Positions 60,114 to 64,000 of a DNA stretch of 64,000 nucleotides are shown piece after piece. The stretch comes from Edaphobacter sp. 4G125. GTDB lineage: Bacteria; Acidobacteriota; Terriglobia; Terriglobales; Acidobacteriaceae. The stretch's first letter is position 1; each line of letters opens with the position of its first letter. Under the pieces are notes generated by a model. That model did not search any database. It saw only the letters and a list, made by a program, of their open reading frames with translations, and was not told where the DNA came from. Position numbers and translations under genes: made by a program. The stretch is from NCBI RefSeq assembly GCF_014274685.1, contig NZ_CP060393.1, positions 1,485,501 to 1,549,500 on the forward strand. The letters run 5' to 3'.

Positions 60114-61718
60114 TTGGAATCAGCGGCCAGTCTCCATGCGATCGAGAGAATGGTATTGCTGCTGCTGGTGCTGGTGGCAGCATTTGCAGTAATCGCTCAT
60201 CGTTTGAAGGTGCCCTATCCCATTGTTCTGGTATTGGCAGGGTTGGGACTAACTTTTCTGCCCCACATGCCGCATATTCCACTGGATCCGAATCTGGTGT
60301 TCGTGATCTTTCTTCCGCCGTTGCTGTACTCTGCGGCATGGACGGTCTCGTGGAGAGACTTCCGGCGAAACCTACTGATCATCTCTTCGCTTGCCATTGG
60401 TCTGGTGGGTTTCACGGTCTGGGGCGTGGCGGAGTTCTCCGATCGCTTTATTACAGCACTGAACTGGAAGTCTGGTTTTTTGCTGGGAGCTGTGCTGGCT
60501 ACGACGGATGCCATAGCAGCGACTTCGGTGGCGAAAGCGCTGGGTCTTCCGCGTCGCATCGTCGATATCCTTGAGGGCGAAAGCCTGCTGAACGATGCTA
60601 CAGGCCTGTTGGCACTTGAGTTTGGCTTACGTCTGCTGGAACGAGGTGATCTGCCCACCTTGGGTGCAGGAACGGCTCGCCTGGTTTACCTGATCGTCGG
60701 CGGTCTCGGGATTGGCTTGCTGATGGGCGTTATCATTGCGGAGTTCGAAAAATTTGTCGATAACGGCCCGGTGGAACTAGTCCTAAGTCTAATTGTTCCG
60801 TATGCAGCCTACCTGGCGGGTGAAGAGGCGAAGGCATCAGGAGTGCTCGCAGTGGTCGCGTGTGGGCTCTATATGAGTCGACAAAGCGCGCGTGTCTTTT
60901 CGCCAAACGTACGGATTCAAATTGTCGGAGCCTGGGAGGCGATGACATTCATGTTGAATGGCATTGTCTTTCTGCTGATCGGCCTGCAGATGCCCTATGT
61001 ATTGGCGGGCATTCGCGGCGACCACAATTTCATGATGCTACTGAAGTATGGAGCGATCTTCAGCGTAACCTTGATTGCGCTTCGTATGATCTGGGTTGCT
61101 CCGGCTGTGTGGTTGACAAACTTTGTGAATTGGATAAAGGACCGCAAAGAACACATCACTCAGCGAGAGACCTTCGTGATTGGGTGGACGGGAATGCGAG
61201 GCGTTATCGCTCTCGCCGCAGCATATTCGGTCCCGGAGACGATCAATGGCGTGGAGTTCGAGCAGAGAAACCTGATCATCTTCCTGACCTTCTGCGTGAT
61301 TTTGGTCACATTGGTACTCCAGGGACTAACGTTGCCTCGAGTGATTCGTACGCTTGGGCTTGCGGGCGAGACGGGCATGGAACCGGAGGAGCGTGAGGCG
61401 CGAACCCTTGCTTTGAAAGAAGCTCTTAACTTTCTCGAGAAAAATCGCCAAGGGAAGAGCGATTCGCTGATGCATGCATACGATGATCTGATCGATCGTT
61501 ACGAACACCGGCTGGCAGAGTTTACAGAGGATGATTCGGAGCACGGTGCAACCAAGGCGCAGATTTATCAGGAATTGGTGCGAGCCTCACGAGGCGCGTT
61601 GGAAGCAGAGCGAGCGACAATCATTCACCTGCGCGACGAAGGTGCGATCTCAGACGATGTCCTGCGGAAGTTGGAACGAAGACTTGATCTAGAAGAGAGC
61701 AAGTATCGGATCAGCTAG
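60114..61718 (+). CDS. Na+/H+ antiporter (CPA1 family)
   Basis: TTG 60114 has a strong GGAGGAGG site five bases upstream. About twelve membrane segments occupy the first ~410 residues, beginning MVLLLLVLVAAFAVIAHRLKVPYPIVLVLAGLGLTFLP. The ion-binding region shows LATTDAIAATSVAKALGLP and LEGESLLNDATGLLALEF (the ND pair of electroneutral exchangers), and later WTGMRGVIALAAAYSVP. The C-terminal ~120 residues are helical and charged. Its 3' end overlaps the CPBP gene by four bases. It may also carry K+. Confidence 0.94.
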   Translation: MESAASLHAIERMVLLLLVLVAAFAVIAHRLKVPYPIVLVLAGLGLTFLPHMPHIPLDPNLVFVIFLPPLLYSAAWTVSWRDFRRNLLIISSLAIGLVGFTVWGVAEFSDRFITALNWKSGFLLGAVLATTDAIAATSVAKALGLPRRIVDILEGESLLNDATGLLALEFGLRLLERGDLPTLGAGTARLVYLIVGGLGIGLLMGVIIAEFEKFVDNGPVELVLSLIVPYAAYLAGEEAKASGVLAVVACGLYMSRQSARVFSPNVRIQIVGAWEAMTFMLNGIVFLLIGLQMPYVLAGIRGDHNFMMLLKYGAIFSVTLIALRMIWVAPAVWLTNFVNWIKDRKEHITQRETFVIGWTGMRGVIALAAAYSVPETINGVEFEQRNLIIFLTFCVILVTLVLQGLTLPRVIRTLGLAGETGMEPEEREARTLALKEALNFLEKNRQGKSDSLMHAYDDLIDRYEHRLAEFTEDDSEHGATKAQIYQELVRASRGALEAERATIIHLRDEGAISDDVLRKLERRLDLEESKYRIS

Positions 61719-62737
61719 CCGAGAGACACTTCTTCTGTTGACGTAGGTTGGGTTGTTGGCATCAGGGAGGCGTAGCTGCTTGCGCTTCTCGGTTGGGTAA
61801 AGTGGATTGCGGCTGCCAGCAACAGCAGGGGAATGAGGCAGAGGATGCTGCCTTCCGGTCCGGTGGTTCCTCCACTGAGCAAAGGTGAGCCTATGGGGTG
61901 AGTCTCCAAGAGGCGATGTTGGAAGAGAGTCCCACTATCAGCAACGCCGTAAAGAAAAGACTGGCCGTAGTCCCATGCTGCATGTAACCCTATGGCCCAC
62001 CAGAGCGATCCGGTTCGCCAGAGACTGAAGCAAAAGATGAGAGAGGCGAGCCCTGCGCAGACAAGTCCGGCGGGACTTTCGCCAGGGTTCGAGCCGTGCA
62101 CCGCTCCGAACCCGAAGGAGACGAGAAAGGCGGAGATCCAGAAGCCAACGGCTTGAGGATCTGGTTTGCCTGGAAGATAGTTGGCTATTCCGGACAAGCC
62201 GCGAGCCAGGGTGTATTGCAGATAGCCGCGAAACAGATACTCCTCAAAGAAGCCAATCGCGAGGAACCCAGGGATCCAGAGCAGGGCATAACGGAAGATG
62301 GCTGATCCTGTGAGGAGACGGCGATCAATCGCAAGCAGGTTTGCTTTGAGAAGGATGAGGATTAGCAAAGAGATTGCGAGAAGGCCGAACAGTACTCCGA
62401 CGAGGAAGCGGGTGGTTTTGTGAACGCCCCCCAAGCCGTAGAGGTGGACAGGGCGTTGCTCTATCCTGCTCATGATCCAGGTGACGAGAGCGATCGCGAG
62501 GAAGGAGACAGCTTCAACGATGAAGACGGGCAGGGGGCCAGGAACGCGCTCCATCGCGTGAGGCGCGACCAGGCGCGTTGCGTGAAGCAGAGAGGTCATC
62601 GCCCAGATCGATGTGAAGAAGAGCGTAACAGCGACCAACAGGCTCCAACCGGCGCGAAGGCCATGGGGTCCGAAGAGGATTGGGGAAGACTGCGGGGAGG
62701 TCGGCGTGCGAGGAGTGTCGGGAAAGGTATCTGGCAA
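61715..62737 (-). CDS. CPBP-family intramembrane glutamic protease
   Basis: A 340-residue membrane protein with about eight hydrophobic segments. The catalytic motifs are FFEEYLFRGYLQY (the EExxxR pair), FGFGAVHGSN (the second-motif His) and HAAWDYGQSF (the third His-xxx-Asp). Bacterial members process or mature peptides or regulate membrane proteins; some confer bacteriocin immunity. ATG 62737. Convergent with the antiporter gene. Confidence 0.92.
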   Translation of the reverse strand: MPDTFPDTPRTPTSPQSSPILFGPHGLRAGWSLLVAVTLFFTSIWAMTSLLHATRLVAPHAMERVPGPLPVFIVEAVSFLAIALVTWIMSRIEQRPVHLYGLGGVHKTTRFLVGVLFGLLAISLLILILLKANLLAIDRRLLTGSAIFRYALLWIPGFLAIGFFEEYLFRGYLQYTLARGLSGIANYLPGKPDPQAVGFWISAFLVSFGFGAVHGSNPGESPAGLVCAGLASLIFCFSLWRTGSLWWAIGLHAAWDYGQSFLYGVADSGTLFQHRLLETHPIGSPLLSGGTTGPEGSILCLIPLLLLAAAIHFTQPRSASSYASLMPTTQPTSTEEVSLG

Positions 62738-62990
62738 AGGGGGGCCTCGGTGCTTTCAAAGAGCATATATGACCGGTGTGTAAAGACGCTGCAAAAAGAA
62801 AGGCAAGGATTCTTCGCTGTGTGATGCTTCGTTCAGAATGACGGAGGAAAGAGAAAATGCAGGTCATTCGACCTCTCTTCCTGCGGTCACTCCTCCCAGG
62901 AGGACACTCCGAGGGGTGAATGAGCCGAGAGCTGCGATATTCTAAAAACTTCGAACGCGATCGTCTTGCGTTCGGCATGGGAGTCACACG

Positions 62991-63983
62991 TTGGACTGCA
63001 AGATCTTTTATCACGACAAGTGTTTTGACGGAGCCTGCTCGGCTTCAGTCTTTACGCGATTTCATCGCGAGTGCATTAAGACAGCTTCATCGTTCTCCTA
63101 TCACGGCCTGGTGCATCGGGCAGGTGCGCTGTTTGACGAGCACGAGTTTATCGACGGCGAGAATGCGATCGTCGACTTCAAGTACTCAGCTTCGAAGAAG
63201 GTGACCTGGTGGTTTGATCATCATCTGAGCGCATTTCTAACTCCTGCTGACCAGGCAGACTTTGAGCGGGGACAGGCCGATGGCTCTCAGGCGATGCGAA
63301 AGTTCTACGATCCGAAATACATTTCGTGCACCAGCTTGATTGCGCACGTAGGCGCAACGAAGTTCGGGTTCGATGTGAAGCCCCTGGAAGAGTTAATCAA
63401 ATGGGCCGATATCGTGGACGGCGCAAGGTACGAGAGTGCTAAGGCTGCGGTGGAGATGGCAGCTCCTGCAATGAAGCTGACGATGGTGATCGAGAGCACG
63501 CAGGATGAATCACTCGGAAAGAAACTGATTCCGATCCTTACTGAGATGCCGCTGCAACAGGTGCTGGATCAGCCTTTCGTTCAGCAGCTGCTAGGACCGC
63601 TGATGGAAAGACACCATGCCGCCCTGAAGCTGATCGGCGAGCGCGCTTCGATGGAGCGTGGCGTGATCACCTTTGACATTACTGACCATCCGACCGAGGG
63701 ATATAACAAATTTATTCCGTACTATCTTTTTCCGAATGGGACGTACAATGTGGGGCTAAGTAAGTCGAGTTTTCGGACGAAGGTGGCTGTGGGCACCAAT
63801 CCTTGGACCCCGTTGCCGGCAGAGAAGCTGGTGAATCTGGCGGCGATCTGTGAGCGCTACGGTGGCGGCGGACATGCCAGGGTCGGGGCGATCAGTTTCC
63901 CTCCGGATCGGGAAGAAGATGCTCGTAAGGCGGCAGGTGAGATCGTTGCCGAATTGCGGGCAAAAGAGGTCACCGGGCAGTAA
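62991..63983 (+). CDS. DHH-family phosphoesterase
   Basis: TTG 62991 has GGAG seven bases upstream. The protein (330 residues) has an N-terminal DHH domain: the first metal Asp is in YHDKCFDGACS, an Asp follows in NAIVDFKYS, and the DHH motif is WWFDHHLSAFL. The C-terminal DHHA1 substrate-binding domain carries YGGGGHARVGAISFP. Members degrade nano-RNA, pApA or cyclic dinucleotides. Which of these applies is not clear; the window also encodes a cyclic-di-GMP enzyme, but far away. Confidence 0.88.
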   Translation: MDCKIFYHDKCFDGACSASVFTRFHRECIKTASSFSYHGLVHRAGALFDEHEFIDGENAIVDFKYSASKKVTWWFDHHLSAFLTPADQADFERGQADGSQAMRKFYDPKYISCTSLIAHVGATKFGFDVKPLEELIKWADIVDGARYESAKAAVEMAAPAMKLTMVIESTQDESLGKKLIPILTEMPLQQVLDQPFVQQLLGPLMERHHAALKLIGERASMERGVITFDITDHPTEGYNKFIPYYLFPNGTYNVGLSKSSFRTKVAVGTNPWTPLPAEKLVNLAAICERYGGGGHARVGAISFPPDREEDARKAAGEIVAELRAKEVTGQ

Positions 63984-64000
63984 GCAACGCAAACACCGCA

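Overview
The window looks like chromosomal DNA from a member of the Acidobacteriota, probably class Terriglobia (Acidobacteriaceae-like). This is inferred from the gene content: a PadR-type regulator next to a permease-prefix-like membrane protein, an acidobacterial-style VWA protein, a WXXGXW-repeat secreted protein, and the style of the dcw and RNA polymerase genes. I recognise no ribosomal or transfer RNA gene, transposase, integrase, phage gene or CRISPR array. Most of the window is ordinary housekeeping DNA with small accessory patches.

Left part (1-16 kb). A truncated WXXGXW-repeat gene, a free-standing penicillin-binding transpeptidase and ftsZ lie on the minus strand. Next is a compact plus-strand module (4.1-6.2 kb): a PadR-like repressor with a perfect inverted repeat in its promoter, a small membrane protein, and an esterase-fold protein whose catalytic serine and histidine positions are altered. 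Then come greB, a YCII protein, a RibD/DHFR-like reductase, a radical SAM protein, tsaE with nnr (minus strand), and murC-ftsQ-ftsA. Cell-division genes are thus split: ftsA ends without ftsZ, and ftsZ sits about 8 kb before murC in the opposite orientation.

Central part (16-29 kb). After a monooxygenase-like gene and an aldo/keto reductase comes rplA-rplJ-rplL-rpoB-rpoC, closed by a clear intrinsic terminator. No rplK lies directly before rplA. Each intergenic space in this operon carries hairpins or short repeats that may be regulatory. RpoB has an eight-cysteine insert near its N terminus that the E. coli protein lacks.

Right-centre (29-50 kb). This holds a ROK/polyphosphate-glucokinase-like kinase, a soluble cyclic-nucleotide-fold histidine kinase, a VOC protein, a GlsB-type membrane protein, a GGDEF-EAL protein, a VWA protein, a thioredoxin, a YihY protein and pyruvate kinase. 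An oxidoreductase/PmoA pair, a lone PEP-CTERM protein behind a strong sigma-54-type promoter, an isoprenylcysteine-methyltransferase-like protein, a 49-residue basic protein, mutL, a secreted protein, a winged-helix protein with a long Arg-rich repetitive tail, cmk and a cold-shock gene follow.

Right part (50-64 kb). A minus-strand run reads penicillin acylase, PTPS-related membrane protein, polyprenyl synthetase, UxaA-type dehydratase and sucA. It is followed by a Na+/H+ antiporter, a CPBP protease and a DHH-family phosphoesterase. The strongest candidates for undescribed biology are the PadR/pseudo-esterase module, the sigma-54-driven PEP-CTERM orphan, the RpoB cysteine insert, the Arg-rich winged-helix protein and the leaders of the ribosomal protein genes.
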